Positions 11,600 to 23,008 of a DNA stretch of 64,000 nucleotides are shown in pieces; position 1 is the first letter of the stretch, and each line of letters starts with the position of its first letter. The position numbers and the translations under genes were made by a program. Under the pieces are notes generated by a model. It had not been told where the DNA came from. It did not search any database and saw only the letters and a list, made by a program, of their open reading frames with translations. Location: the NCBI GenBank assembly GCA_033980235.1, contig CM067072.1, positions 17,859,047 to 17,923,046 on the forward strand. The letters are read 5' to 3'. The stretch is from Diadema setosum. Lineage: Eukaryota; Echinodermata; Echinoidea; Diadematoida; Diadematidae.

Positions 11600-11738
11600 C
11601 AAGCAATATTCGTTCGCCTCTGCCGGGTTCGCGACGTTGCTGCGTGTCGGTTACACACACCGTACCGTACACAAAACAATGTGTGCCAGCAGTGCAATCT
11701 TCCGATTTTCGCCATTCACTTTACACAGGGAGGTTTAA

Positions 11739-12313
11739 TTTAGGGCTTTTTGTGTTTCTTAACCCCGGACTTTCTCTGACCCAGGACTATCGTTAGTCCC
11801 GTACCAATTTTTTCAGCTTTTTACACTCGCCAATTAGTCCCGTACTATCTCTTGTCCGGGGCTAAGGAGAAAACTGACCTTTTTACACTCGTATTTCTTA
11901 GCCCCGGACTTTCCAAACCACATGAATATTCATAATTACGCTGTGTACTGTACACGTACACGCACGCACCGGCAGCACTTTGTATTACCTCGTTTCTGAT
12001 TGGTCAGTGAGGGTCGGATTTGTCTCCGTCGCTTAGCCCAGGATTATTTTTTCGTTCTGTTTACACTCACTTGCTTGGCACCGCAATTGCGGTGCTAGCA
12101 CCGCAATTGCGGTGCTAACCCCTGCTATTTTGCAGGGCCAGATAGTACCGTACTATCGGTGGGGCTAGCCCACTTTGGCAAAAACGAGTGTAAACAGAAA
12201 GTGGGCTAAGGATAGTCCCGTACCAACGGTGGGGCTAAGGCCCCCCCCCCCCCCCTTAGCCCCACCGTTGGTCCGGGGCTAAGCAAAAATTTACAAGTGT
12301 GAAAAGCCCTAAA
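11739..12313. mobile_element. Foldback element with TTTAGGGCTTTT ends
   Basis: TTTAGGGCTTTTTGTG at the left is mirrored by AAGTGTGAAAAGCCCTAAA at the right. The interior is repeated CTTAGCCCC and GGGGCTAAG words in both orientations with a central poly-C run near 12240. The flanks on both sides (near 11625 and 12370) share a CGTCGCTGxGTGTCGGTTACAC motif, so it probably sits inside another repeat. No TSD or ORF is certain. Confidence 0.5.
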
Positions 12314-12762
12314 GAGTGCGATCTCTCTCCCCACCTCCCTCCGATCGACCACGAAAAGAAAACATTCCAGGACGTCGCTGGGTGTCGGTTACACGCACCG
12401 CAGAAGAACGCTGATAAATCAACTCATACAAGGTCGACCACTTACAGCAGCACTACGCGTCAAACAATGATTAGTCCATTTGTGCTCAATAATTGCAGAG
12501 TGACCATCAGTTTTACAACTCTCCAAATTTAAACAGCAGTAAAAATAAAGTGTAAAAGCGTTCAGATGTTTGAAGTTCGCCTGTTACAACTACATATGTA
12601 TCTTTGAAGTTGGAGTTGAATGATATACATTGATGAACAATTTTTCAATTATTCGACATGTTGATGATCTACAGGTAGTCAAATGTGGCTTGATCTATAT
12701 CATAGTGTATAGCCGTATTCACATATTTTCTTAATTTACCTAGAGGATAGGTAATAATTATG

Positions 12763-12858
12763 ATATTGACTGGCCTTGAGGGAGATACCAGATAAATATT
12801 GCCCGCACTGAAAGAATGGGCAATATTTTCTGGTATCTCCCTCGAGGCCAGTCAATAT
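12763..12858. repeat. 42 bp-arm hairpin
   Basis: ATATTGACTGGCCTTGAGGG at the start pairs with the end of the segment. The arms are about 42 and 41 bp with two or three mismatches, and the loop is 13 nt. It sits near the end of the block inserted into the TIR element and may be a foldback MITE tip. Confidence 0.75.
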
Positions 12859-13000
12859 TATATAAATATTTATTGTCTTCCTATCTGTGAGGCAGCTCCA
12901 GTTTAGCACATACATGTACTTCTTAATTTCTGAGTGGCGGCATGAAACATGGGATCAAAGGGAATGAGACTGTTGTTACTCCATTTCTCAAACCTCCTTG

Positions 13001-13592
13001 GTATGGGAGTGTGTGGTTGACACCCAGACAATGGTCCTGGACGCGTCCTGGACAATGACCAGGATTAATTGAATGCTACATTATTCATGAGAAATCCCAC
13101 TATCACAGCTAGTCTTTATTCATTCTGTTTCCAGGTTAGCATGCCTGTACAGTGACGGGGCGATCGTTAACTAGCCGTTAACATTAAACTGCACGTTGCT
13201 TGAATATGAGACCATTCTGAAGCAAACAATTTTCACACAACAATAGATATATAATGTAATCTTAAATGAATCCCACAAGGACTGGAACAATCATCCCCCG
13301 GCATTCCCGCGATTCCCACTGATCAGTTACTAGCCATCCCCTTTTAGGACACGCGTGCTACCTATATTATGACCAGCCATGCTCGAATAGCGTATAGCGA
13401 ATAGCGAATAACGAATAGCGAACACCGTATACTGTATACTCCTATGTGAACCCATCCTAAGAAACAGCTGATTTTGTTCGCAGCACCAATGAAGACACGG
13501 TATTTTGTCAATAGGGCAATCAGTGGACATTTTGCTCCTTTTGTATTGTTCCTAGTATAGTTTGCCCCACATAACATCAGTTGGCAGGAATC
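13001..13592. other. No gene recognised
   Basis: Non-coding by eye. Near 13386-13425 there is a small AGCGAAT-type tandem repeat. About 13455-13520 resembles 16073-16135 on the far side of the hAT-like element (GCTGATTTTGT, CCAATGAA), a direct repeat that suggests an older repeat was split here. Confidence 0.4.
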
Positions 13593-14046
13593 CACTGGCG
13601 TAGCCAGGGGGGGGGGGGGGGGGGGGGGATGGGGGCGGTCGCACCCCCCCCCCCCCAAGATTTGGACCGGGGATTTGGGAGGCGGAAAAAAAAAATGCGT
13701 GTATATATGCATGCACATGAAGCGGGTCTCCTTTACAACCTTTCATCAAATAAGATATTTTTGTGAATATTTCACTCAAAGTGTGCACCAGATCGTTGAA
13801 TTTTAATTCAAAATATGCAAAATCTCTCGTGCCTGGGAGGGGGTATCCCCCTCCCAAACCCTCCCCCTCTGTGCCTCTTTCCCTAGCTTAGTACACTTTT
13901 TAGATTTACACAAAAATTATGAATAATTCTGAGTGCACAAGACTTATCACTTATATTGCGAAAACTGAAGGTTCCCTCATGTATGAGGGGAATTTCCCCT
14001 TTTAATCGACCCTTTCCTCCCTCAGTCCCCCCCCCCCCCCATCAGT

Positions 14047-14080
<34 letters not shown>

Positions 14081-15969
14081 GGGGGGGGATTTCCCAAATG
14101 TTGATTCCATCAAATATGCGTATACGAGATATCTCAATTTCAACCTTAAAAAGGCAAAAGCTCCATCGGAAGGGAAGGGTGGAGATAACACTCGCCCACG
14201 CCTTCTCCCTGCTCGCCCGCCCCTGCCCCCCCCCCCCCCTTCCGCCATGCATAGAAGTAGACTGTGGCTATACCCAGATCGCTTCATTTCAATTCTAAAA
14301 ACGGGGAAATCCTCCTTCCCCTAAGTTCCAGCTCACTAGACTTTATACATACACACAGATGGTGCACATTCGGAATAAGAGCTAAATTCCGTGATTTTAA
14401 CACTTCGATGAAAAAGTATTGCACCAAAAATTTGCACCAGATCGCTGAATTTTAGGTCTGAAAACGCAAAATCACCTTCGTGTGGGAGGGGATATGCCCC
14501 TATCTACACCCTCGATCGTGTGCATACTTTTTCTGTTTGATTGCTGAACAGACAGCGTTCATGACATTCAGTGTAAGAATAAATACAAGAAGATACCATT
14601 TTATAGGCAAATTGTTCAATAATAATCTACACTGAAATATTCTGCAACCTTAAACAAGTGGGACTGTTTCAACTCGTTAAAACACGCAAAAACATGCATC
14701 AAATTGCACCATTTGCAACATCAAAATGCAAAAAGTTCTCACCGTGGGAGGGGGGAAAACCCCCTCCCACACCCTCCCCTCCCCCTTCGCTCGCTCCGCT
14801 CGCTCGGGTTCAGTCGCGTTCATGATATTCAGTGAAAAGAATACAAGAAGATTATTTAAATGATACCATTTTATAGGCAAATTGTTTCAATGATAATCTA
14901 CATCAAAATATACTGCTACCTTAAACAAGTGTTACTGTTTCACGTCGATAAAACGCACAAAAACATGCATCAAATTGCACCATTTGCAACATCAAAATGC
15001 AAAAAGTTCTTACCGTGGGAGGGGGGACACCCCCTCCTCTCCCCCTCCCCCCCTCGCTCGCTCCGCTCGCTCGGGTTCAGCCGCGTTCATGATATTCAGT
15101 GAAAAGAATTAATACAAGAAGTGTATTCAAATCATACCATATTTTAGGCAAATTGTTCAATGATAATCTACATCAAAATATACTGCAACCTTAAACAAGT
15201 GGGACTGTTTCAACTCGTTAAAACACCCAAAAACATGTATCAAATTCCACCATTTGCAACATCAAAATGCAAAAAGTTCTCACCGTGGGAGGGGGACACC
15301 CCCCTCCCACACCCTCCCCTCCCCCTTCGCTCGCTCCGCTCGCTCGGGTTCATTCGCGTTCATGATATTCAGTGAAAAGAATTAATACAAGAAGTGTATT
15401 TTAATTATACCATTTTATAGGCAGATTGTTCAATAATAATCTTCACTAAAATATACTGCTACCTTGAACAAGTGGGACTGTTTCACGTCGATAAAACGCA
15501 CAAAAACATGCATCAAATTGCACCATTTGCAACATCAAAATGCAAAAAGTTCTTACCGTGGGAGGGGGGACACCCCCCTCCAACACCCTCCCCTCCCCCC
15601 TCGCTCGCTCTGCTCGCTCGGGTTCAGTCGCGTTCATGATATTCAGTGAAAAGAATCAATACAAGAAGTGTATTTGAATTATACCACTTTATAGGCATAT
15701 TGTTCAATAATAATCTACATCAAAATAAACTGCTACCTTAAACAAGTGGGACTGTTTCACGTCGATGAAACGCGCAAAAACATGCATCAAATTGCACCAT
15801 TTACAACATCAAAATGCACAAAGTTCTCACCGTGGGAGGGGGGACACCCCCCTCCCACACCCACCCCCCCCCCCCCCCCCTCGCTCGCTCCGCTCGCTCG
15901 GGCTCGGTCGCTTCGCTCCCTCGCAGACTAACCGCCCCCCCCCCAGATAAAATCCTGGCTACGCCGTTG
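13593..15969. mobile_element. hAT-like non-autonomous element with internal tandem repeats, 2377 bp
   Basis: It starts CACTGGCGTAGCC with a poly-G tract and ends GGCTACGCCGTTG. The flanks CAGGAATC and CAGGGATC match at 7 of 8 bases, an aged 8 bp TSD as made by hAT transposases. Between about 14640 and 15900 there are about five tandem units of 270-290 bp, each with a hairpin of poly-G/poly-C arms and a palindromic CTCGCTCGCTC-CGCTCGCTCG block. ORFs follow the repeat and are not genes. Related elements are at 24341 and 43.8-45.8 kb. Confidence 0.7.
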
Positions 15970-16336
15970 CAGGGATCCGCATGCATTTGAATAAAATTAA
16001 ACTTATGATTGGAATCCCTTGACTAGGAATGTTAACCGCACCCACTTTGGGTCGCGTGACAGGATATATTGAGAAACTGCTGATTTTGTGAGAACCAATG
16101 AAAACAAGGGATTTTCTCATATGGGCGTTGAAGAGAGTTTTTACTCCTGTCATTGGCTAGGGGGTAGATTCAGTGAAAACAGGAAGGTGGGACCACCTCT
16201 CTGGTGAAAAGTATTAAAGGGGACAGCGTGGATAGAGACCAGCCTGTATCACCACTGGAGGAGAGTCTTTGCTTCATGGAGGAGTCGTGCATGCTGAGGA
16301 ACGAGTCATTTTCCCTGCAGCAAGGCATCCGACATC

Positions 16337-16839
16337 ATGCCGGTGAAGAGCGGGGAGGACCACACGGCCGTTTCATGGACATCATCTCTCCCGGGAGTTG
16401 GGCAGCTGTCTACTTTGGCTCCTTTGTACCGGTATTCAAAGCAAATATAAGTAAAACACATTTAGCCCTCTATTTATTTATCTATCTATGTATTTGCTTC
16501 ACGAAATATCTGTAGACTATAATTATAGATCTATGGCCTTAGTGAGGAAAAAAACTATACACACAATGCGTGCATCCAATGCTTTTTTATGTTTACAACT
16601 TGTTATGTTACGTAATATTGTTTGTGTGGAAACTGTATTAACTGGTTACTTACATGCCTGTCGTATCAAAGGTGAATGCTAGTCGACAAGCCCAACATGC
16701 CGAGTGTCCCAACAGCCTTTATGGTGGACGTGCAGCCAGTGAGACCAATCCAAGCTCGGACACCTGCTGGACCGACCACGGAGCCATCCCCGGCAGCAGA
16801 CAAGTCCACCCGTACCCGCCACGAATGGGCCATAAGTAG
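16337..16839 (+). CDS. Possible two-exon ORF, 83 aa, unrecognised
   Basis: An ATG at 16337 opens 95 nt (MPVKSGEDHTAVSW...) ending at a possible donor CG|GTATTC at 16432. Intron-like sequence follows, then TAG|TCGAC at 16683 and an in-phase frame to TAG at 16837-16839 (CPNSLYGGRAASETNPSSD). Other frames are also open in each part, and codon usage gives no clear choice. No family is recognised. The second part has a diverged duplicate at 17320-17480. It could be the 5' end of a host gene, an expressed repeat, or chance. Confidence 0.2.
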
Positions 16840-17306
16840 TTTAGTCTGTACCTTTTAAATCTATGCTTGAAATATGTGTTGTGTCACTAATGTCTTGTGT
16901 TACGGTAAAGGGCGTGTCCAATATGCCACTTTATCTCTTTTATCTCTTGTACAGGTTCCATAACCATTTATAGAATTTAGCAGTTAGCTCAAGTGGGCAT
17001 TAAATAGCAGAATACGGTTTTAAACGATGATAATATATTGGCTGTAATCTCTCATTGCCTTTGGTTTTTTAATTCCAAATTTGGGACAGAAAATATAGAA
17101 AATTGCGCTGCTACTACATGCCATGTGCCACCATATCATCTATATCCTCGACTTCCGTTTGGTTTTCTTTTTATTTGAAAAACTAAAACTAAAAAAAAAA
17201 AACAAGTTAAAAGTAATACACACTGTACCGATTTTGATCAGTGTAGTGAGATGTAGATTGCGGAAAAGTTTATGATCGATATCATGTTTTTATGTCTCTA
17301 GTTAAG

Positions 17307-17490
17307 ACTTCTACAGGTTACTTGTCCAGTCTACGACCCAGAATGCCGAGCATCCCACTGCCTTAGTGGGGCCTAAATCAACGAGACTAATCCACGCTCA
17401 AGAGTCAAACAACCCATTACTAGAGCTGACCATAGAGCCATCTTCGACGGCCGGGGTCTTCCCTCCTGTATATACTTCACACTGGTCAGC
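17307..17490 (+). repeat. Diverged duplicate of the 16680-16810 segment
   Basis: Shares AATGCCGAG, CATCCCA/TGTCCCA, GAGACTAATCCA/GAGACCAATCCA and GACCATAGAGCCATC-type words with the upstream exon-like block, including a preceding GGTTACTT and AG. Several indels break any shared frame. It is either a decayed exon duplication or two copies of a short repeat. Confidence 0.4.
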
Positions 17491-18200
17491 ACAGTAAGGA
17501 CGACTTTTGCGATCCCGGGTAATGCATCTAAAGTTTTTATCAAGTGACTTGGCTGTCTTTTTGGGGACTGGCTGTTTCTTTGCTTCATCCCAGATAACTT
17601 TACTCCTTTATGATAAAATCTGAATGATCTCAGAAGTGAAATGACTGCGAACAAGTTTCGCTTTTAATTGTATATACAATTTGTACTTTCTGGTGGAACT
17701 GCTGTTGAAATCAAATTTTGTACATCAAGTAAGGTTAGATAATATTTAGATAGATACACAATCCATTTTGGTATTTCCTGACAGACGATATAAATCTACT
17801 AATATCTAAAACCATAAGACTGAATGGAGGCTCTCCAATAAATGAATTTAGACCCTTCTTTTGGTTTTAATTCTCTTACCAAGAAACCAACAAAATAGCT
17901 GGCGGCGTGCTTTGTGATGCATGTCCTATAACAGTATTCCCCATTGCCTCGAGACATTTAGCTGAATAACATGACTTACCCTCTAATAACGACAGCTTCA
18001 TCTTAAAAGACTTGAAAATCGCTCGATATCAAGACCTGGTCAAGCATCAAATCTTTAGTGGAAATGCAGATTGCTTTATGGACTTCTTTTAGATATATTG
18101 TACAGTTGATTGCAATAAAGATGAAATAAAGTTACGAAATGAAAATAAAGTTACTTTCAGAGCCTGTTTTGTCTTTGTTTTCAGAGTGCTCAGATTAAAA
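17491..18200. other. No gene recognised
   Basis: AT-rich unique-looking sequence. A minus-strand ORF of 93 codons covers 17373-17654 but shows no motif I recognise and overlaps the duplicate; I do not call it. Confidence 0.4.
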
Positions 18201-18202
18201 TG

Positions 18203-18396
18203 TGACATCCATCTCATTTTGTATGCAGAGTATGTAAGATAAATGTCAAAAGTGCAGAGTGTACAGACCACAGGGGGTGTGCTGTCACAGTGCCGACCCA
18301 GTCAGCACTGTAACAGCACACCCCCTGGGGTCTGTACACTCTGCATTTTTTGACATATTAATCTTATATACTCTGGCATACAAAATGAAATGGAAA
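18203..18396. repeat. Long imperfect palindrome, arms about 90 bp
   Basis: The left arm runs from GACATCCATCTCATTTTG through TGCAGAGTGTACAGACC to CACAGTGCCGAC. The right arm mirrors it, ending CATACAAAATGAAATGG. A few mismatches and single-base gaps occur. A smaller relative (TTTGTATACATCACAGTATACAAA) follows near 18470-18500. It would form a cruciform or hairpin and is probably a foldback MITE. Confidence 0.75.
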
Positions 18397-18857
18397 ATAG
18401 AATTCATTTATTCAGTCTTGTAATTTCGGGAGTGTTGTGAAGGTGTGAAATGTGACATCCAATTCACTTTGTATACATCACAGTATACAAAATGATATCA
18501 AAATAGTGTGTGTTGGTGTGACTGCGTGGCGTGTCCCATATATATCACATAGTAAACAAGACTGTACAAAATGATATAGAAAAATACTAATTTCTTAAAA
18601 CACACAAACACTCGACAGGACAAGACACAGTATCATGTGCCACATCCAGGGGGTGGAGTTTAAACAAGATACTCTTGTTTACAACCCATCAACTAGGTGT
18701 GCCACGCCCAGGGGGTGGGGTGCAGAGCTAGAGTGTGCCACGCCCAGGGGGAGCCTTTTGCCCAAGGGAGGTGTTTGAACACGTCAAACACCCCCATATT
18801 GGCAAAGGGGGGTGTTTGAACACCCAAAACACCCCTGTCGGTACGCCGCTGCTCTTA
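18397..18857. repeat. Repeat debris with GTGCCACGCCCAGGGGG words
   Basis: TGTGCCACGCCCAGGGGG or close variants occur three times (about 18638, 18700, 18735). Short inverted units GTGTTTGAACAC lie near 18772 and 18812. It directly abuts the truncated retrotransposon, so the missing 5' part of that element was lost at this junction. The 98-126 aa ORFs here cross the junction and are artefacts. Confidence 0.45.
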
Positions 18858-21636
18858 GCGTACAATGGTGCAGAGATTCCCCAGCACGGGACAGTGAACC
18901 TATCGTGTAGATACAAGAATGGGAAGTGGCACAAAACTACATTCTTTGTGGTTGATACTACGGGACCAGCACTCCTTGGTCTACCCAGTTCAAGGGAGAT
19001 GGAACTGGTAACACTAAATTGCGCTGTGTAGGCATCAACACAGGCACCTGTAAGGAATACCAAGGACCTACAGACAAGGTATCCAGACAGGTTTGAAGGC
19101 ATCAGCAAATTCCCTGGTGAATTTCACATTGATCTACAAGACGATGCACAGCTGGTCATTCACTCCCCAAGAAGACTCCCCATGACATCCACTTGAAGGA
19201 GGAACTCCAAGGAGAACTCAACAGGATGGAGGAACTTGGAGTTATCAGAAAAGTCACAGAGCCTACTGATTGGGTATCCTCAATAGCCCTGAGCCGTAAA
19301 TCCAACGGAAAGCTTCGTGTTTGTCTTGACCCCAAGGACTTAAACAGGGCATGCAGAAGGACCCATCACAAGACACCTACACTTGAAGAGATCACCTTCA
19401 AGATGAGCGGAGCAAAGGTCTTCAGCAAACTTGACGCCCGTCATGGGTACTGAAGTATCGTCCTGGACAATGAATCCAGTCTCCTAACCACATTCAACTC
19501 TCCACTTGGACGCTACTGTTTCAAGAGACTTCCCTTCGGGCTAAATGTGTCGCAATATATATTCCAGGCAAAGATGGACGTGATCTTGGAAGGATGTCCT
19601 GATGTCATAGGAATCGCTGATGGCATTGTGTAGTCTTTGGCTCCTCCGAAGTGGAGCACGACAACAACCTGCATAGACTCATGCAGAGAGCACGCGAATA
19701 CGGACTAGTGTTCAAAAGTGACAAGTGTGACATCAAGATCGCCTCTGTCAAGTTCTGTGGGTGCTACTATGATGCAAATGGCGTCCACCCTGATCCTGAG
19801 AAAGTGGCCAGCATCAAGGCACTGTCTCCCCCTCAGAATGTGAAGGAGCTACAACAATTCCTCGGAATGGTACAGTACCTTTCACCATTCTTTCCCCACT
19901 TAGCAGATCTGACAGCAGACCTTCGGGATCTCACCCGCAAAGACAGAAAATGGCAGTGGTCAAGTTCGCACCAGATGGCCTTCGAGACTCTCAAAAAGAA
20001 AGTTGAAGAGCTTACAACTGACATACTTCGACCCATTGAAGCCGACAGTCATCCAAGTAGACGCATTACAGAAAGGCCTAGGAGCTGCCCTCCTTCAGGA
20101 CAACATGCCTGTTGCCTTCACGAGCAAAGCATTGTCCCCCACCGAGCAACGGTACGCCAACATTGAACGTGAACTACTAGCAGTAGTCTTCGGATGCACA
20201 CGTTTCCACACATATGTGTTTGGATCTAGGTTTACTGTCGAGTCAGATCATAAACCTTTGGAGAACATCCAACACAAGAATCTTGCTGACACCCCACCAA
20301 GACTCCAAAGGATGATGCTAAGGCTTCAACCGTATGATGTCCACTAGGAAGCACGATGCTACTTGCTGATGCACTTTCGAGATTGAGCCCAATCTCAGGA
20401 CAGACCCTGGACATAGAGGAGACAATCCATGTCATACACTGCTCTGACACAAGGCTCCAAGAAATCAAAGAGCAGATCCTGCAAGACAAGACCATGAGTT
20501 TGCTTGCCACAAGAGTGATAGAAGGATGGCCTTAACACGCACGGGATCTACCCAAGGAGATCAGGAATTTTTGGTCTTGCAGAGACTCCTTCTCTTTCGA
20601 AGATGGCATTCTCATGAAGGGAGACCGGATCTTCATACCCCCACGGATGAGGAAGGAGGTCCTAGAGAAAATCCACATTGGACATCAAGGCATAGTCAAG
20701 TCGCAGGCATATGCACGTTCGTGTGTATTCTGGCCTGGCATAGACAAAGATGTGGAGAATATGACTCGCTCCTGCACTCAATGCCAAGCACACCAAAGAA
20801 GACAGTCTGCGGAACCACTCACAAACCATGAGGTACCCCAAGGCCCTTGGAAAGTTGTCGGTACTGACCTGTTTCACTTCCGTAACGACGAATACTTGAT
20901 CATCGTGGACTACTTCTCTAAGATACCGTTCGTTAATTAGGAAATTACCTGCCCGGTACTCAAGTGTGGCTGTAATCCGCCTGACAAAGGCAATATTCAG
21001 TGAGCATGGAATCCCAGAGAAAGTGATAAGTGACAATGTGCAACAATTCTCTAGTGAGGAATACAAGAGATCAGCCAATCCTGGGGATTCACACATGTCA
21101 CCTCTGGCCCACACTATCCCAGAAGTAATGGTCAAGTGGAGAGAGCAATACAAACTGTGAAAGCAACCCTGACCAAAGCTAGAGAAGGCGGCCAAGACGA
21201 GTTTCTAGCCATATTCTCCATCCGCAATACCCCCATAGATACCAGGCTTCCGCCACCTGCAGAAATACTGTACAGGAGGAAGTCTAGAAGTGCACTTCCT
21301 GTGAAAGACACTCTGAACCGTGGTAACATACCAGACAACGATGAGATCCGCCAGATGCTTTGTGACCGTCAATCCAAGCAGAAAGAAAACCATGACGTAC
21401 GCGGTACAAGGAAGCTGCAGAGCCTAGAGATAGGGCAACGAGCTATGAGCAGGGACAGCAGAACAGGACTCTGGACACCGGTGGTCGTGAAGGACGTATG
21501 TGCCGAACCAAACTCCTACCTGGTACAGACCCCCAATGGGCACACACTGCGCAGAAACCGTAGTGACCTGAGAGATCTCGGTACCACAAAAATGCGGGTC
21601 CACTTTGCCCCCACCCCTGAAATCTTGACACCCTAG
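18858..21636 (+). pseudogene. Ty3/gypsy pol pseudogene (PR-RT-RH-INT)
   Basis: Reading across frames: a protease end (VVDTTGPALLGLPS), RT blocks (VCLDPKDLNRA; RLPFGLNVSQYIFQAKMD), the connection (LQQFLGMVQYLSPFFPHL), RNase H (ERELLAVVFGCTRF, ESDHKPLE, ADALSRLS), the integrase zinc site (HIGHQGIVKSQ, CTQCQAHQRR) and integrase core (VVGTDLF, IIVDYFSK). The domain order is the usual one, unlike the minus-strand element nearby. The RT catalytic box, normally YxDD, reads IADG and is followed by a stop. At least four in-frame stops and a frameshift near 20020 make it non-functional. The last ORF (21136-21636) is the integrase C-terminal part. Confidence 0.85.
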
Positions 21637-22549
21637 AAAAGCCAGTGTAAAACACCCCTGACAAACCAGGTGTATACACCACTAGAAGTGGTCGCAGTGT
21701 AAGACCACCAAAGAGGCTTATACAAATCACAGAGTAGCAAACACATACTCTGCTTCGTAAATACTGTTTTATGTGTTAAGAATAGCCCTTGTGACTATTC
21801 CATTTCTGATTGAAAATTATTTGTTTTGAGATGCATGAGGCAAAGCACTTCAAATTATTCACATTTATGGAAAAAGGGAGAAGTTATGTGGTGTAAACTT
21901 TGAAACTTACTGACATAACGTGACAATACAACACCCAATGCTGAGGTATACATGTTTAGTCAGACCTGTTGATAGAAATGCATATTGACTTCATGAGTTA
22001 AAAAAAAAAAATATGAAAGCTAATTCTTATTAGCATTCAATTATGATAATGAGCTATGTATGTACAATGTATGAAATTACCATATATAGTTCACTCTAGC
22101 TTCACCCGTAAATAGTTATTGATTGAACTTTTGGCATGCTATAACATACTAGAAATGAGTAAAAGCTTTTCAGTCTACACATTTTGGAATTAGTCAAAAT
22201 TAATATAGTCTTTAATCAATCTCTATGTATCAGTCACAAGAACAATACTAATGATATATGTGCATGCAAGTTTATTCATTTTAGGCAATTAATTTACATC
22301 AGACAATGTGGAATTGTTACATTACTGAAGATATTTGCTTTAACAACAGGTCACAGATAAATTGCTTACAACATGCAAGTTGCTATTCCGTATAAATATA
22401 TTGAACTTGCATATGTGTCACATTCAGTGGCATATACTGTATAAATGTTACACGGTGATATGATCAAGATAACAATTTGGCGTTCGTTGAATAGAATGTG
22501 TTTTCTAAAGTTGAGCGGTTATTCTGACTCGGTTAAAGACCTCATCTTC

Positions 22550-22566
22550 TTTGTTGAGAGAGGGGA
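22550..22566 (+). promoter_or_regulatory. Polypurine tract of the decayed gypsy element
   Basis: A purine-rich run GAGAGAGGGGA directly precedes the 3' LTR, the expected position of the plus-strand primer in reverse transcription. Confidence 0.6.
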
Positions 22567-22751
22567 TGTTATGTCATGTACTAATTGACATATACTCGGA
22601 TGTACACCAAATTGTAATACTGAGTGGAGAGGCTCAGAGACACTCATAGGCACAGAGCTACGTCAAGTATTGCTCCTAAATAAATGTCTCATAACTGCTG
22701 AATCACGCCAAGCTGTCAAGGATTCTTTGTGTCAAGGATGACAACATAACA
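22567..22751 (+). repeat. 3' LTR (185 bp) of the decayed gypsy element
   Basis: Starts TGTTATGTCATG and ends CAACATAACA, a TG...CA LTR with short inverted ends. It contains CTAAATAAATG, a possible polyadenylation signal. No partner LTR is present in the window because the 5' side is deleted. Confidence 0.6.
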
Positions 22752-23008
22752 AAAGTTAGATATCAAACTGTTAGATCAAAACAGATATCAAAGTTCCCTT
22801 ATGCATGCAGTGCAATAAAGAATTATGTATTTATTTACTAATTTACTTACATTATGATGGAAATCATCCTTATTTCAGTCACTACGTTTCCAACTCAACG
22901 ACCGAAACAGCTCTCGAGAGACTTTACCTGTGCTGTACGTACGCACACGTATTCGCGCGCACACAAGCAGCGCGAGGCTGCTGGAAAATGCTCGAAAATG
23001 CATTTTCT

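Larger units (their letters stand above)
10836..13000. mobile_element. TIR element with 7 bp TSD, copy 1, interrupted
   Basis: It starts CAAGGAGGTTTAAGAGATGG and ends with the inverted form CTCAAACCTCCTTG. The flanks ATATGGG and GTATGGG match at 6 of 7 bases. Its halves (10836 to about 11477 and about 12876 to 13000) align with the uninterrupted copy at 51555-52318, so about 1.4 kb between them is a later insertion. A 7-8 bp TSD and a CA start fit P-like elements best, but this is open. No transposase is seen. Confidence 0.6.
18858..22751 (+). mobile_element. 5'-truncated, decayed Ty3/gypsy retrotransposon
   Basis: Begins inside a protease-like segment and continues through RT, RNase H and integrase in standard gypsy order, then about 900 bp of AT-rich sequence, a purine tract and one short LTR. 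The 5' LTR, gag and start of protease are missing. Compared with the element at 25.6-43.0 kb it is older and from a different lineage. Confidence 0.8.

Noticed and set aside
13362..15986. Many proline/glycine-rich ORFs
   Set aside because: Produced by poly-C/poly-G tracts and the GCTCGC repeats of a hAT-like element.
20662..21195. 177-codon minus-strand ORF
   Set aside because: Antisense shadow of the decayed gypsy integrase.
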